64,000 nt of DNA from Monocercomonoides exilis (Eukaryota; Preaxostyla; Oxymonadida; Polymastigidae), in assembly GCA_001643675.2 (NCBI GenBank), contig LSRY02000026.1, positions 1,163,501 through 1,227,500 on the forward strand, in the 5' to 3' direction. Both the position numbers and the translations under genes were made by a program. The notes beneath the pieces were generated by a model. That model did not search any database. It saw nothing but the letters and a program-made list of their open reading frames with translations, and was not told where the DNA came from. Position 1 is the first letter of the stretch; each line of letters starts with the position of its first letter. Shown one piece after another: positions 19,618 through 31,721 of the stretch.

Positions 19618-22600
19618 TTAACTGAATGTCAAATGCGTGTGTTCTGACAAGTTGCTCATCGATGTGCTTGTATCATTGGCTTTACGGTGTTTGTGCAGCT
19701 CCATCGACCGCCTCATCTCCTGATGCGAAGAAGAAGAGCACTTGTGCGACGAATGGGAAGAGTGTGACGAAGGCATTGGTGGAGGTACATCATCAAGAGG
19801 AGAGGTGGATTTGAACAGACGAGGAGGCGAATAGAAGAAGCGCTTCTGCGACGAGGTGTGTGAAGATAAAGAGTATGTTCCAATGAGAAGCGGTGGGGCA
19901 TCAGCAGTGGAGAAGGAAAGAGGAGCAGACAGAGCTGATGAAAGAGATGAGGAGGAAGTGGTGGAGATGATAACAGACGAAGTGACTGCAGCTGGCAAGT
20001 TTGATGAGGTTGTTGGGGCTGCAACAGCAGCAGATTGTTGGAGGCTTTCTGGCTGAGCCAAATGAGACTGACGCGAGGGAGAGCTCGCCTGTGTGATTGA
20101 CTACTGCGATGTGGCTGAGGAAGTGCGGGTGTGGAGAGAGTTCGTGTTCAAAGAGGAAGACAATGATTGAGATTGAGATTGAGACTGAGACTGAGATAAA
20201 GGCTGAGGTTGTCGTGTGAGTGCAGTGCCAGGCGAGGTAGATGCAGACATCTGCTGGATGGGCCGAGAGAAGGAAAGAAGAGCAGAGAAACAGGAGGAAG
20301 CGAAAGATGTTGGAGAAGTCAGAGAGGCCAAGGAAGAAGAAGCAGAGGAAGATAAAGGTGGAAGGGAAAAAGACTACGACGAAGAAGAAGAAGATGATGA
20401 TGCAATGGACGCAGTTGAAGATCCCCCAAGCACAATCGTCGGAGCCAACAGTGATGCAGACACAGAATACGATGTGTCATCAAAGAAAGAGTGAAGCGTG
20501 GCTAACGCAAAAGTGGTAGAAAATGGAGTGTTTGAGGTGCTTATTTCAAAGCGGAATGCTGTTAATGAGTGTGTCCGTGCTATTGACGTGGTTGTTTGAG
20601 TGATGGAGGGTACAAGGAAGATGGGGGAAGTGGCTGAGACAGAGGCAAAGGCGGAAACTGTCAATGAAGATGAAGTAGATATTGAAGAAGTAGTAGAGGA
20701 AGAGGAAGAAGAAGGGGAGGAGGAGGAGGAAGACGCTAAATTTCCAAGTGGCATTTGAGTAGATTGAGTTCCAAGTGTCAGATTTATCGATCCTTTCGTC
20801 TTGTTTGTCGATATCACACTGAGCGCAGAGTTCACGGACTGCAACTGGATATTTTCTCCTCCTTTTCCGGTTGGAGTGATTGAAGATTCATTTACTGTTT
20901 GTATTGTTATGCGAGTGGGAGTGGGGGACACAGGAATTAGTGTCTTGTTGGGCTGCCTGGGTGATTGCAGCTGAGTATTCTAAGCAGAAGAGGTCTGAGA
21001 AAAAGAAGTGGAATTATTCGAACCATTATTTACAGAGTTTGCATTCTGAGCTGTTTGGAGTATTTTTCCCGTCTGCACAACCAGCCTCACGTCATCGAAT
21101 GTCTGCTGTGTTTGTGTCTGAACAGGCCTCTTCTCGGAAGTGCTGAATGAAGCAGAGGCAGAAGAGAAGCGGTTGACAGATGCAGACGACAAAAGCTAAC
21201 TCGAATTCCAGCGGGTCGGAACAGAAGACGGCTGCAAAGGAACTCGGGGCAGAGAAGAAGGGTTGATTGGGGATATGTATTGCATCAGCTTCAATGGAGA
21301 ACAAGAAAGAGTTTGAGTCTTGTTAAGCACTTCAGCATGGGAAGAGGCAGAGTGGGAGGAGAAGTTGGATGTTGAAGAGGAAGAGGAAAAAGACGATGAT
21401 GAATTTGGATAAGGAGGAGGAAGAGGAGAAGAAGGAGAATGAGAAGAGAAAGAAGAAAAAGAAGAAGAATAAAATGAATGAGAACGAGAAGAAGAAGAAG
21501 AAGAAACAAAAGAAAATGAAGAAGAAGAAGATGATGATGATGAAGAAACAGAAGAAGAAGTGAAAGAAGAAGAAGAAGAAGAAGGAGAAGGAAAGAGAGG
21601 AAACAAGGGCTGGAGTTGAATGGCTTGGGGCAACGAGTGGAGATGAAGCAAATGGATGAGAAGGAGTTTTTGAATGTTGTGAGCGAAGAGTGGGAGGTAA
21701 ATGAGAAAGAATGGAAGGTGAGGAAGTTTGTGGAGTGGGAGAAGATGTATGCGGTGCGGATGAATGCGTGTGATGTGGTGACGATGAACACGACATCTTC
21801 GTAGATGTCGACAGAGGTGCTGATGCAAGCGACAGGATCGATCGTGCTGCAAAGTGGTAGTGCGAAAAGAACATTAAGCATTGCACTGAAGAATGAAAGC
21901 ACTTTTACGTAATTTTGTCCGCTATGCTTCTTGCTGAGAAAAGTGTTTGTGCAATAACAAGTACATTTGATGATTAGGTCGTCGAATGTGTGTTGCAGCA
22001 GAGAGTGAGGGCTCATGGTGGGGTGAAAGCAGAAGGGAGGGTGCTGGAGGCAGAGTGTGGAGACAGGAAGAATATGTCGCAGGATGCGAAGAAAAAAGTG
22101 CTTCTTGAGTTTCTGGAGAAAAAGAATCTGCAAAGAGTAGAAGTGGATTTGTTGATGATTATATGGTAGTTAAAGGAGAAAAGTGTATCTGAACTTGTGG
22201 TTTTGATACTGTAGGCTGTATGTGGGACGGTGCTGTGGTGCTAATGCATGAGATAACAATGGTGAAAGGGATGCAAGTGTATTGAAGTTTCGCTATCAGA
22301 TCAATGTGCATATTTTTGTGTTTGGAATAGAAGAAGAGAGTAGTAGGATGAGGAGGAAGAAGAGATGATGATGAAGAGACATTGAAAATGGAGTGAAGAG
22401 GAAGTGAAGATGAAAGAGAGAAGATAAGTTTTGATAATTCTGTTTCAGTACCTGCTGTTATCATCGCTGAAATGGATGTTGAACTTGAATCAGAGACTGT
22501 CCAGCCACTTTGGTCATCGTTTCCTCTGATTTCATGCTTTTGATCAGAGAAGGCCAATTCATCGCCCATTGAAATCATTCCATTCACAACAACTTTCTTT

Positions 22601-22976
22601 GTTCCTGTCAACCTTGTGAGTGAGTGCTTCAAAGTTAAACAAGGGAATTGGACAATTCCGCAATGAGAATGGTCAGATGCCTCGGTGTTGCTCACATGAA
22701 TTTCTTCTGGAGTGGGAAGGAGATAGATGCACAGAGGAATGGCCACACTGTTGTTTCCATTGTCATATCCTCGAACCTTCTCAAGAGAATCCAATGAATC
22801 TGTCACACTTGTGATGTTTTCTGATTTAACAGTTTCTTCCAGATTTGGTGAAATGACAAAGATATCATTTCACCACTTTTCTGTGTTCGCACCAAATGAG
22901 GAAGAAATAAGGAAATCTGGTTTTTCATTCAATAATCGAAGAAAAATTCTTCACCCCCAGGCCATCTGTTGCTGAA
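19618..22976 (-). pseudogene. Decayed receptor-family gene with a long Ser/Thr/Gln-rich region
   Basis: Read on the minus strand, 22806-22159 carries the receptor module: 'IPLCIYLL', then 'HCGIVQFPCLTLKHSL', then a beta-helix-like Ser-rich strand. Upstream (22976-22806) a related strand is visible but frameshifted. Downstream, one frame runs from about 21600 to 19618, roughly 660 codons, very rich in Ser, with Gln, Thr and Pro. It is interrupted only by four TAG codons (21196, 20980, 20374, 20101). Between the two parts (22159-21600) the frame is lost. The plus strand is correspondingly a purine tract, so the plus-strand Glu/Lys ORFs here are shadows. The same module-plus-Ser architecture occurs at 50351-55652. 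Confidence 0.5.
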
Positions 22977-24640
22977 CAAAAGCATCCATCAAAATTGTAG
23001 CCTTTCACTTTCACTTCGTTCGCTTCTCCTGCACATAGCGTTGCTGATCCTCCGTTGGCTGATTTTGTGCTTCCGCATCTGATATTGCTCCAGAATTCTG
23101 ATCTTTATTTGTATTGTTATTGAAAAGACAATTGTTGGCTATCAACTGTTGACTATTCAATTCAAAAAACATGATTGAATAATAAATTAATAAAAAAAAA
23201 ATATATTTGTTAAAATAAAATGAAAACCAGTAAATTTATCATAATTTCAGATGCATCGAATATGTGTGTTCAGTTTTTGCATTTATGTCAAGTTCATGTA
23301 CACAATGTTAATGGAAAATTCAATTCAAAGAAAAAATTGAATTAACAACGAAAAACAAGTTTGCAAGGAAAAAGAATCGAAACATACCTTGCACATTTCA
23401 TTTAAAAACAATTGCAAAGTAGTTCAATCAAGTGAAACACTTTTTCATGGAAAAACTGATATTTAAATTTTGATCAAAATTTTTGATATATAATTTTTTA
23501 TGAAAACGTATTTCTTCTCATAAAGAAGTTTGTTATGAACCAACAAACATCACTGTGAATATTCGTTATTATCATTTGAATAATGGAAACGGAGTGTTTT
23601 TGAATTAACTTTCATGGGACAAATTTTTGATCTACAGCGACTTTTCAAAAAGAATGACCCAATATTTTTTTTATACCAATACTGACGTGCATTTTTTAGT
23701 CCTGACGGACGTGGCAAAAAATTTTTAAATCTGTAACACATGTTTAGCACAAAGCATGAAAAAATTGTTTTTCTTATAACATTACTAAACTTTCTAAGAT
23801 TTCAAAATAAATTTGATTTTCACATCCGTAAACAGGTATCGTTGAAATCAAAACGTTAAGTTTTCCAACATTTCATGAATGTTAAAAAATAAACCCATTT
23901 TTATTTTGTTTTTTGATCTCAAAAAGTCATTGAAAAGAACATAATTTATCAATGAAAATGCCTGAAGGAAAATATTTTGCCCCATATAATCTTTATTTTG
24001 AAAAAAATTGTTGAAGTTTTAAATTTGAATTACAGAACGAACAACGAAAGAAGTTGAAGAATGAAAATTTTGGAAACACTCTCACGGAAGTTTCTTACGA
24101 TCAAATGTTCGCGCCTATTACAGAAAATGCCATTCCAAAATGATTTTTCATCTGAATTGTCGGTTTCAATGTATCCTGTGACTTCTTAAATAAATGACAA
24201 TGCATTTCATCCATCTTCCGCAGCCACAACTTTTTTTCCTCCTTCTTTAAAAAATTCGCCTGATTCACGTACACGCTTATCATATTACAACCTGTTACTA
24301 ATGAAGGCCAAAACGATGAGAAATATGGATGAAATTGTTTACAGACTCCAACACTCTCGCGCTTTTTTGATTCATGAACATGAACCGTCAAATAACAACC
24401 AACTTCATCACAAATCTCTTCATTACCATAGTTATGGAATCAGTCTTTCCCTTTAATTCTTCCCTATGTTGAATGTAGTTTGATTGTGCTGTGTGTATGC
24501 TGGATGCAATAGAGATAGATGTTGAATACAGCGATTACAACATCATTTCTGACAACAATTGTCAAATGAGTGAAGAGGAAGAGGAAGAGGAGTCTTAAGA
24601 GGAAGAACAGAACGAAGAAGAGTTAACAGAAGAAGGAGAA
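22977..24640. other. Non-coding region with a solo foldback arm
   Basis: AT-rich with no credible gene. It contains the solo MITE arm (23745-23990), a reverse copy of the 'cattctttttgaaaagtcgc' motif (about 23638) and a 'cctgacggacg' motif (23701) that recurs near 16194 and 37155. The minus ORF 24101-24391 (96 codons) is not obviously composition-driven, but I recognise nothing in it. Confidence 0.5.
23745..23990. repeat. Solo arm of the 14588-15167 foldback family
   Basis: Matches the right arm of the element at 14921-15170, from 'gcacaaagcatgaaaaaatt' to a terminal 'ccccatat', with scattered differences. The opposite arm is not recognisable. Confidence 0.55.
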
Positions 24641-26811
24641 ATCAAATTGTTGTGCTCAGAAAGGATATTATTATACAACTTATGATCGATCGAATCACAG
24701 ACCAGTGAAAGAGGAATTTGTGATGCTGAAGAAGAAGAAGAAGAAGAAGAAGAAGAAGAAGAAGAAGAAGAAGAAGAAGAAAGAAGCGGTTGATGTGGTT
24801 GGGGTGCTGCTCATAGGCAGTGCAGCAAAAGAGAAGGAAGGCATCAGCTGCTGAAGTTTGAAAGAAGAGCTTGTGGAATATGTAGAGGAAGATACCGATG
24901 TTGCCACACGGGCTGAACTGAAACAAACTTCTTTCCTTCTCCGCTGTTGTTGCTCGAAGTGGTAATTTTTTCAGTCATTTTTGCCTTTGAAGGACGTTTA
25001 ATTTCTCCAAAGCACAGTTTGCTTTAAATGCTTTATAAACATTTGCGGGTCGCATATAAACTTCAGCACATTGAGCACCGACCCTTATTTCTCGATAATT
25101 ACGATGAAGAAGCGCATAACAATGATCTTCGAAAAGTCCGCAGATAAATGTGCAAAGATAAGAAACTCATGCAAAATAAAGCAGTAGTCTGCCAGCACTT
25201 TGTGATACTCCCTGTTCATCGGTTGAGTGATGATATGCCACCTCCTCAGCACACACCTCAGCACACGCCTCAGCACACACCCCAGCACCGCTGGTTCACT
25301 CAGAAGAAACGCCATAACACGTATTATCCGTATCAACTGGAAAAGAGTGGAAGTCGACTCCACAAAAATCAGGAAGATGATCGACAGGCCCTGTGCAGTG
25401 TCGCTCATTCCAGACGCAATCACTGCCAATCTCTGCTTTGTCAGGTAGCTGTCGAACATGTCGTTCCCACAGCTCATCTGCAGAGCAGAAGAGGAGGAAA
25501 TAACACTGTTGTTTTTGTTGCTATTCCCACTTCCATTGCCGCTGCGTGGTGGATAATTAATGTGCAGTTTGTGGTTTACTTCATCTCTGGTTTTTCAAAT
25601 GTGAGGCTACTTGCATTTTTTCTTCGAAAGTTTGCTCTTTTTTCTCTGTTGTCTTTTCAATTTGCACTTCTTTTCCCCTTTCTTTTGACTACTCCATCTT
25701 CTGCACTCAAATTACTCTGCTCTGAACTTCCGCTTCTTCTTCCACGTTGACAAGAAGAGCCAAAAACAGAAGCAGAAGAAGGTGATGTGGTTGCATTTGC
25801 AATAATGCCGGCCCCAGAAAACGACTAGATCCTCCACCGTATGCAGAACGACTTTTGCGGAGTACATTTGAATGATCGCACGTGATGATAAAACTCGCTG
25901 CACAAGTGATACAGCTGCAGCATAGCACGGACACCTGCTTCGCCATGCAGCGAAACGCCTCCAAAGGAAGAGGTGAGGCTGATACAGCCAAGCAGCCAAA
26001 ACACAGTCGATCTCTGCAGCTCAAACTGTGCAAAGGGGGAAAGAACTGCTGGAACGTCAGCCATATTGCACTCGCCATATTCAAAAGGAGTGTTATTGCG
26101 AAGGAGAGCTGGCTGCGCGAGGTATCGAAGTAACGATATTGGCTGGTTGTGCAATTAATGCTTCTGCTTCTGCTATTGCTGCTGTTGCTGCTGTGGCTGT
26201 GGCTATAACAGATGCACGGTGAAGTGCGAGCTCGGGTTCAGGTGCAAAATGTTCCATTTCTGATGCTGCGTCTCCGAGATGGTGATGGCTGTCTGACTTT
26301 GGAAGAGCGAAGGGGTTGAAAAAGGAGTGTTTTACGTGCAAAGACAAGTCAGAGTCCATAAGCTGGATCTGCGGGTTGTGTGATTGTGCTTGTTGAAAGG
26401 GCAGCAGCATCAGCTGTTGTTGAAACGGCCTCAATTTAAATTGCATATTCAGAGCTTCGCCTCTGTTCGCGACAACTCTGCCATCGTTGTCAGGAGCAGA
26501 AGCCGGTTGAAGATGGTCTGTTTGAGTAGTCGCATTGATTAGAGTTTCCCGTACACGTTGAACACCATTTGCTGATCTTCGAAGACGTTGTCGCGGATAT
26601 GAGGGCGCTGCTTGATGAATGACGGGGCAGAAGAGAGGGGAGAAGGTTCATGGGAAGATTGTGAAGGTGAAAAAGAAGAGGATGAGGAAGAAGAAGGATA
26701 GAAGAAGAAGTGAGAAGATAGGGAAGAGGAAGAAGAAATGGTGAAGATGCAGGAAGATGCATTGAAAGAAATTGAAGATGGAAAAGAGACGTTAAAAGAG
26801 AGAGAAAACAA
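24641..26811 (-). pseudogene. Decayed membrane-protein-like gene
   Basis: Minus-strand pieces read like a polytopic membrane protein. The segment 26154-25825 has hydrophobic and Cys-rich stretches. The segment 25477-25085 has hydrophobic helices around 'GLSIIFLIFVES' and 'IIVMRFFIVI'. The same frame continues past TAA, TAA and TGA through 'NVLKFICDPQMFIKHLKQT' to a low-complexity tail (24907-24695, a GAA tract read as poly-Phe). The helix spacing and the 'CDPQMF' after the last helix vaguely recall a seven-helix receptor, but this is a guess. Frameshifts separate the blocks. An 11-12-bp tandem repeat (cctcagcacaca) at about 25246-25290 lies inside the frame and encodes Val-Leu-Arg-Arg-like repeats. 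The upstream block (26811-26490 and 26446-26093) may belong to it or to another gene. Confidence 0.35.
24727..24782. repeat. GAA microsatellite
   Basis: About 18 uninterrupted GAA units (TTC on the minus strand), flanked by 'gct' and 'agaagcgg'. It is read as poly-Phe in the minus-strand remnant and is probably an expansion after loss of function. Confidence 0.9.
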
Positions 26812-26860
26812 GTTATGATGAGAAGCTGTAGAAAGAAGAGATCAAAAAAAAAGAGAGAGA

Positions 26861-28197
26861 ATGAAGCAGAAGGAGAGCGAGATGGATTCGCATGTCTTTC
26901 TTCGGATGACTACTTCCTTATTTGACATTAATTGCATTTATGAGCCTCTCATTCAAATGCAATCACTACCTCTTTCTCTCCAAAACGACTTCTCTTTCTT
27001 ATCAACTTATTCGTTTGCCTCGTCGTCTTCAGCTTTTTCTCATCCTGCAGTTGCATTGCCTCCATTTTCTTCTTCCTTATCTTCTTCATCTTCTTCTGCT
27101 CCTAGTTCTCTCTTCCCTATCATCTCTTCCCTCTCTTCTTCTTCTTCCTCTTCTTCCCCATCTTCCTTTTCCTCTTCCTCTTCTTTCTCCTTCTCCTTCC
27201 CCCAAACCAAGCCAACTAATCGTATTCATCTGCTCAATGAGGGTGTTTGTTTCGCTATTGTCGCAGTTCCGTATCGCATCCACTCGAACGCCATTCAACA
27301 TGGAGCTTCTCTCTCTCATCATCAGCGGCTTTTCTCCCCACATTTGGAGGTTGAAGAGAATGGAAAAGCAGAAGGGGAGAGAGAAAGAGAAAGAGAAAGA
27401 GAAGGAGAAGGAGAGGGAGAAGAGGAAGTGTAGAAGGAAGAAGAGTTTAAAGAGGAAGTCGAAGAAAGCAATGAACGAACAGTTGCTGATTGGGACTTTC
27501 TCATATACCTCCACTAATTCTGCGTGGTGGACTCATCAAGATACAAGACACACGTCGTCATCCACCAGAAACCTCTTCCATGCAACTCGTATCACTTTAG
27601 TCGCTAACATCTCTCGAATCATTCGTTCCACAGCTCGCAAGGTGGCAATCGCACATCCTTCAAAACCGAGCAAAAAGCTGACAAGCCGCTGGAAGATCCA
27701 CAGGAAGATCCCTCTAAGTTTCCTCTTTTTCTTCCGAACTTGTCTGGAGAAAACACATTTTAGGCAAAGCAAAAGAAAGATCATACGCTTGTTGTTTCTC
27801 CGACACTTGTTCCTTTTTGTGTGCAACCAGAGACGATAACGCAATGTGTGTGACAGGTTATGTGAGCGCTCACGTTCTGTAACAAAAGAGCCAAGCCGCT
27901 TGAGCTTCTCCTCTTTGACGAGGCAGAGGAGGTATAGATGCAGCTTTAGAAGTTGCAGAGCACAAATATTTGCTGCCAGAGAAGGATGAAGAAACATTCA
28001 TGATGTTCAGGCAAGCGAATCGCGGGTAGCTCAGAGTTGGAGAGGACTATGAATTACTTGCAGAATCCACGGAAGACAAGTCATCGGAATTCTACAGCTT
28101 CGTAATTTACAATACGCAGCTTCCAATGAACTTCTTCTTTTTCTCGATGCAGAAGCATGAACAGAGCCTACCAATGACAACAAATAATCCTCCTTGA
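26861..28197 (+). pseudogene. Decayed unidentified gene B
   Basis: One plus frame is open from 26861 to 27433 (Ser-rich, then 'LLNEGVCFAIVAVPYRIHS', then an Arg/Glu/Gly tract). It continues with protein-like sequence past TAG, TAA, TAA and TAG stops, for example 'KADKPLEDPQEDPSKFPLF' at about 27676-27732, then two TGA codons near 27864 and 27876. After a shift of frame, a clearly protein-like C-terminus follows (27925-28197, including 'EVAEHKYLLPEKDEETFMM' and 'EDYELLAESTEDKSSEFYSF'). It is broken by one TAG (28027) and ends at TGA 28195. No family is recognised. The Leu-rich ORF 26922-27839 and the minus ORFs across it are shadows. Confidence 0.4.
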
Positions 28198-29529
28198 ATT
28201 CGATAAATCATCTATTGCATTGAATTGTTGATGCAAAAGAAAAATAATTATTATAAATTCGTATTTTCGATATGTTACAAAGTGAATGCATGACAAAATA
28301 ACAACAAAAAGAAATGCAACAAACCTCGTTATTTATTTATCAAAAGTCTTTCCCATAAAAGAAACACAAAATATTGTGATACATGCCATTTATTTCATGA
28401 AACATGTTTTGAGTCATATTCTTGCAACTAAATTATTTGCATATTTAATAAAACAACATAATTCAAATTACAAAAAGAATGTTCATTAGAAAGATAAGCA
28501 AAAAGTTTGATAATGCTTTGGATAGATGAAAGAAGGAAAAATAAAAAAAAAACCTCCTTTCAGATTAATTATTAAAAATTCTATTCTGGTTTGTTCAAAA
28601 AAAAAAATGTGAGACTAGAGTTATTTTCATGGTTTGTACGGTATTTAAACATTGATGTAATTTGACATATTATTTGTTATTTGATGGAAAATAATTGTCC
28701 GACGATCTCTTATTTTTCAAAAAGATTTTTTGACCAGTAAATTTTATTCTATATTCATGATTCCCATGTTGAGAGTCTTTCTTCTTTCAGGTTTGTTTTT
28801 GAAATTTAAAACTTTGAAAAACCATCACATGAAAGGATTGTTATTTATCAAAGATCAATTTTTGATTATTTCAGTTGGGTCTGTGTGAAGGTGAATAAGC
28901 TCTGTGATTTTTAAATTATGAAGAATTTAGATAAGGGTTTAATTATCTTTTGGCGTTATATATAAATAATCTTGTTTCAATTTATTTTTCACATATAAAG
29001 CAAAATGCATAACTGAGTGAAGAGTGCTTCAAATATTTCAAGTCATTCACTCTGATTGCAAATGAAATGCTCTGATTAACTTGGTTTGTAATTACTGATA
29101 CGTTCATCGATTTTATCCTTTTGAATTTAATTATTGTATGTTCTTTTGGATAAGAATTTGAATTGTTAGTTATAAAATATATCAGATGAAATAAGTCGTG
29201 GAGAAAAGAAAACAAACGTTGAACATTCATTGTTACAGCACATGCCAAAGAATTTTCCGTTCAAATTGAGCGTTAATTGAACACATTATTAATGACATTT
29301 CTCCTTCAAGTACAAAAATTGCAAATCGACCAGACATTGAAAAACCTTCAATTTTTTTATCCTCCTCATATTCTTCTTTCACAGAATCTGCTGAGATTTT
29401 TTTGGAAAAGCCGCTGGATACGGTGTTCTTTAGTTCAAGGCTTTCACTTGAGTGCTTGTGAAACCACAAACAGGTTGTTAAAATGAAGAAACGATGAATG
29501 TGGAGAATAGATCACGGAGCAGTGTTGCA
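28198..29529. other. AT-rich region without a recognised gene
   Basis: The short ORFs (28286-28489 plus, 29248-28982 minus, 29469-29233 minus) have no recognisable motifs. The 29233-29469 minus ORF has balanced composition and could be a remnant, but I cannot support it. A 'ttatttttcaaaaagat' motif at about 28709 is related to the dispersed motif seen at 32243. Confidence 0.4.
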
Positions 29530-29609
29530 TGGAAACTAGATGAACATTCACGGTAGTTGCAACAACCTACTGACAAATAGATCTGATCGAACGAAGAAGC
29601 ATCTGCCTG

Positions 29610-30573
29610 TTGAAGGACCCAAGCGAAAGCAGCTCGAGCTCAAGACATTCTTTTGCAGGTGAAGAAAGCAGCGAAAAAGGGAAAAAGGAGAAGCCATTGT
29701 GCTTAGAGTTCTTTGCGATTGACGAGATTGACAGGATGTTGGACTTTGGATTCATGCTTGATTATAGGAAGATTATAGGATTCGCCTTTGGATTACGTCA
29801 GGATGCCTTTAACAGCAACAAAAAAGACAGAGAAGGTGATAGTGACCATGACAGAGCATTCTTTGGATGGACTGATCCAACACAAAGCCCACGTTCATAT
29901 GTTCCCTCACCGTCGCCGCCTCCAGTAACCTTCAGATCATTTTCTTCCTCCTCCTCTTCTTATTCGCAAAGCCCGATTTCTGCCTCTGTCAACCTCTCCG
30001 CTGAGAATTTTTGCCCACAGATCCTTTTGTTCTCGTCCACATAGCCTCCGTGGATCAACACCCTGTGCAGGCACTTTTTGGTATCGAAGCCCAATTCAAT
30101 GTGGGTTGATTTCGTTCGATCTCATGTATAATCCTCTCTATTATCTGCAAGCACAGTGCAAGCAAGTGATTGAAAAAAAAGAATGAGAAATTGGAGAGAT
30201 GGTTTGAAAACCTTTGAAGGAATCTAAAGATGGAGCATCGTATTTTCTAACAAAAAGACCGAGGAAAATAGCTTGCATATAAGCCAAGAAGAAGCCTTTT
30301 CGCTGTCACCCATTGCACAGTAATCTTAAACATGCACAGATGGAACATACGCTGCAGTTGTAAAGGATGGACAACATTGCTTTGCTGATTGCCACTGATG
30401 CGCAAGCGCGAAGAATTATTTATCCACATGAAGAACAGATTGTTGAGAAGCTTGCACCAACTGACACCGAGACAAACGCGCATTGTTCTGGAAGAACAAA
30501 GGAAAGTTCGAGAAGAAGAAAATTAGTTGTGTCGAATAATCATATGGATGAATTCCTTGCAAAGGTGGAATGA
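29610..30573 (+). pseudogene. Decayed DEAD-box RNA helicase
   Basis: Motif II and its neighbourhood are clear at about 29712-29780: 'IDEIDRMLDFGF' followed by 'YRKII', as in DEAD-box helicases of the DDX3/Ded1 type ('LDEADRMLDMGFxxxIRKII'), but with DEID instead of DEAD. Further on, after frame changes, 'SIVFSNKKTEENSLHIS' (about 30236-30286) fits the start of the helicase C domain. 'IALLIATDAQARRI' (about 30373-30414) fits motif V ('LVATDVAARGLDI') with its conserved Gly and Asp changed. Several TAA/TAG stops and at least two frameshifts separate the blocks. I did not find motif I (AxTGSGKT) upstream. The gene is dead or a fragment. Ser-rich sequence at 29935-29980 resembles the low-complexity inserts seen elsewhere in the window. 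Confidence 0.6.
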
Positions 30574-31244
30574 CAGAGTACGATGAAGTTTAAAACACAC
30601 TTCTGCACTGTTAGAGTGGTAAATGATAAGTGCAGCTGGAAGAAATTCAGCAGAGCAGATTGTGGCCGTTTCAGATTATCTAGTACCATTCTTCAAATAT
30701 GTCGCAGAGTTGCTTGTGAATAACTTGGAGGAGGATGATCGAAGGTGGATATTATGAGAGAGGCAACGACGAGGAAAAGGAAATGAAAAATTATTGAGGC
30801 TCTTAGAAAATGATGCTTTGGCAAATTAATAAAACGAGAAATTTGGTATTGAATATAATTTTGTATTTGTTGTTTTGTTTCATTGTGATTTATGTGAAAA
30901 TTTGAAACATTTCATTTTGTTATTTGCATGTATAAAAGGAGCTAACTTTAAAAAAAATCAATGTGAATTTTATTCATTAATATTTGTATTCTCTCATAGC
31001 TTCACAATAAAATTTGGTATTTGATTCGGACAACAAAGAGAAACGAAGTGAAGTTCAACTCAAAAAACTTTAACCAAGGACTCCAAAAAAAAAGAAAGAA
31101 AAGAAAAGAAAAATTATAACAAAACAAACAACAAATTAAGCAACTTTTCAAAAATTAGAAGAAAACACTGAAAATGCATTGACAACAATAATATATCTCA
31201 AGGAAAATATATTATTAACATTTTATTCACTTTTAAGCCCTCTC

Positions 31245-31721
31245 TCAAAGTATCATCCCTGTTGAGAATGCGACTGACTCCTTTGTTGCTCCCATTTTCT
31301 TATTCATCAGCAGCTCGGGTGCCTTCCATCTCAGGCACTCTTTTTTGAAATCGTCTTCATCCTCAAACGTTGATGAAGGCAAAGAGTCACTTTCATCATC
31401 ATCATCACTTGCAGATGTCGCAACTGTTGATGAAGAGATGGATGATGAATCCGAATCATCAGAAGAACAATCTGAGTGCATTGCAATGCAGATCACCATA
31501 TGCTCTGAGAACAACACAAGGTGGGGACTCAAGTTAGCCAATGACTGAAGTGGGTTTTCCATCTCATCAAATGAATGAAGCGCAAGATTAGCCACCCAGA
31601 ACAGGATCTGAGCAGCTGTTTGTTCTCTTTCTCTCAAACTACACACTGTAAAATCCTTCATCTCATATCTTGCAATAAGTTTTTTAAGCTGTGTATCTAC
31701 TTGATCCAAAGATACAATCAC
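31245..31721 (-). pseudogene. Fragment of the receptor-family kinase-like tail
   Basis: This 158-codon minus frame is closely similar to the tail of the receptor at about 11953-12330. It keeps 'EREQTAAQILFWVANLALHS', 'LFSEHMVICI', an Asp/Ser-rich insert, 'CLRWKAPEL' and 'NKKMGATKESVAFS'. It ends at TGA where the intact gene has TGG ('GMMLWEC'), and nothing of the family follows. The first 30 codons do not match the receptor, so the fragment starts inside the kinase-like domain. It is a partial copy without an ectodomain. Confidence 0.8.

Noticed and set aside
21291-22133. Minus-strand Leu- and Phe-rich ORFs resembling membrane proteins
   Set aside because: They are alternative frames of TCT/TTC-type repeats; the Ser frame is the one shared with receptor relatives.
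25246-25290. CRISPR-like direct repeats (cctcagcacac)
   Set aside because: The units are contiguous without spacers; this is a simple tandem repeat in a eukaryotic gene remnant.
28020-28075. tRNA-like start 'gcgggtagctcagagttgg'
   Set aside because: It resembles a D-arm/A box, but no B box (GGTTCRANTCC) or closing acceptor stem follows, and the bases lie in a protein-like frame of remnant B.
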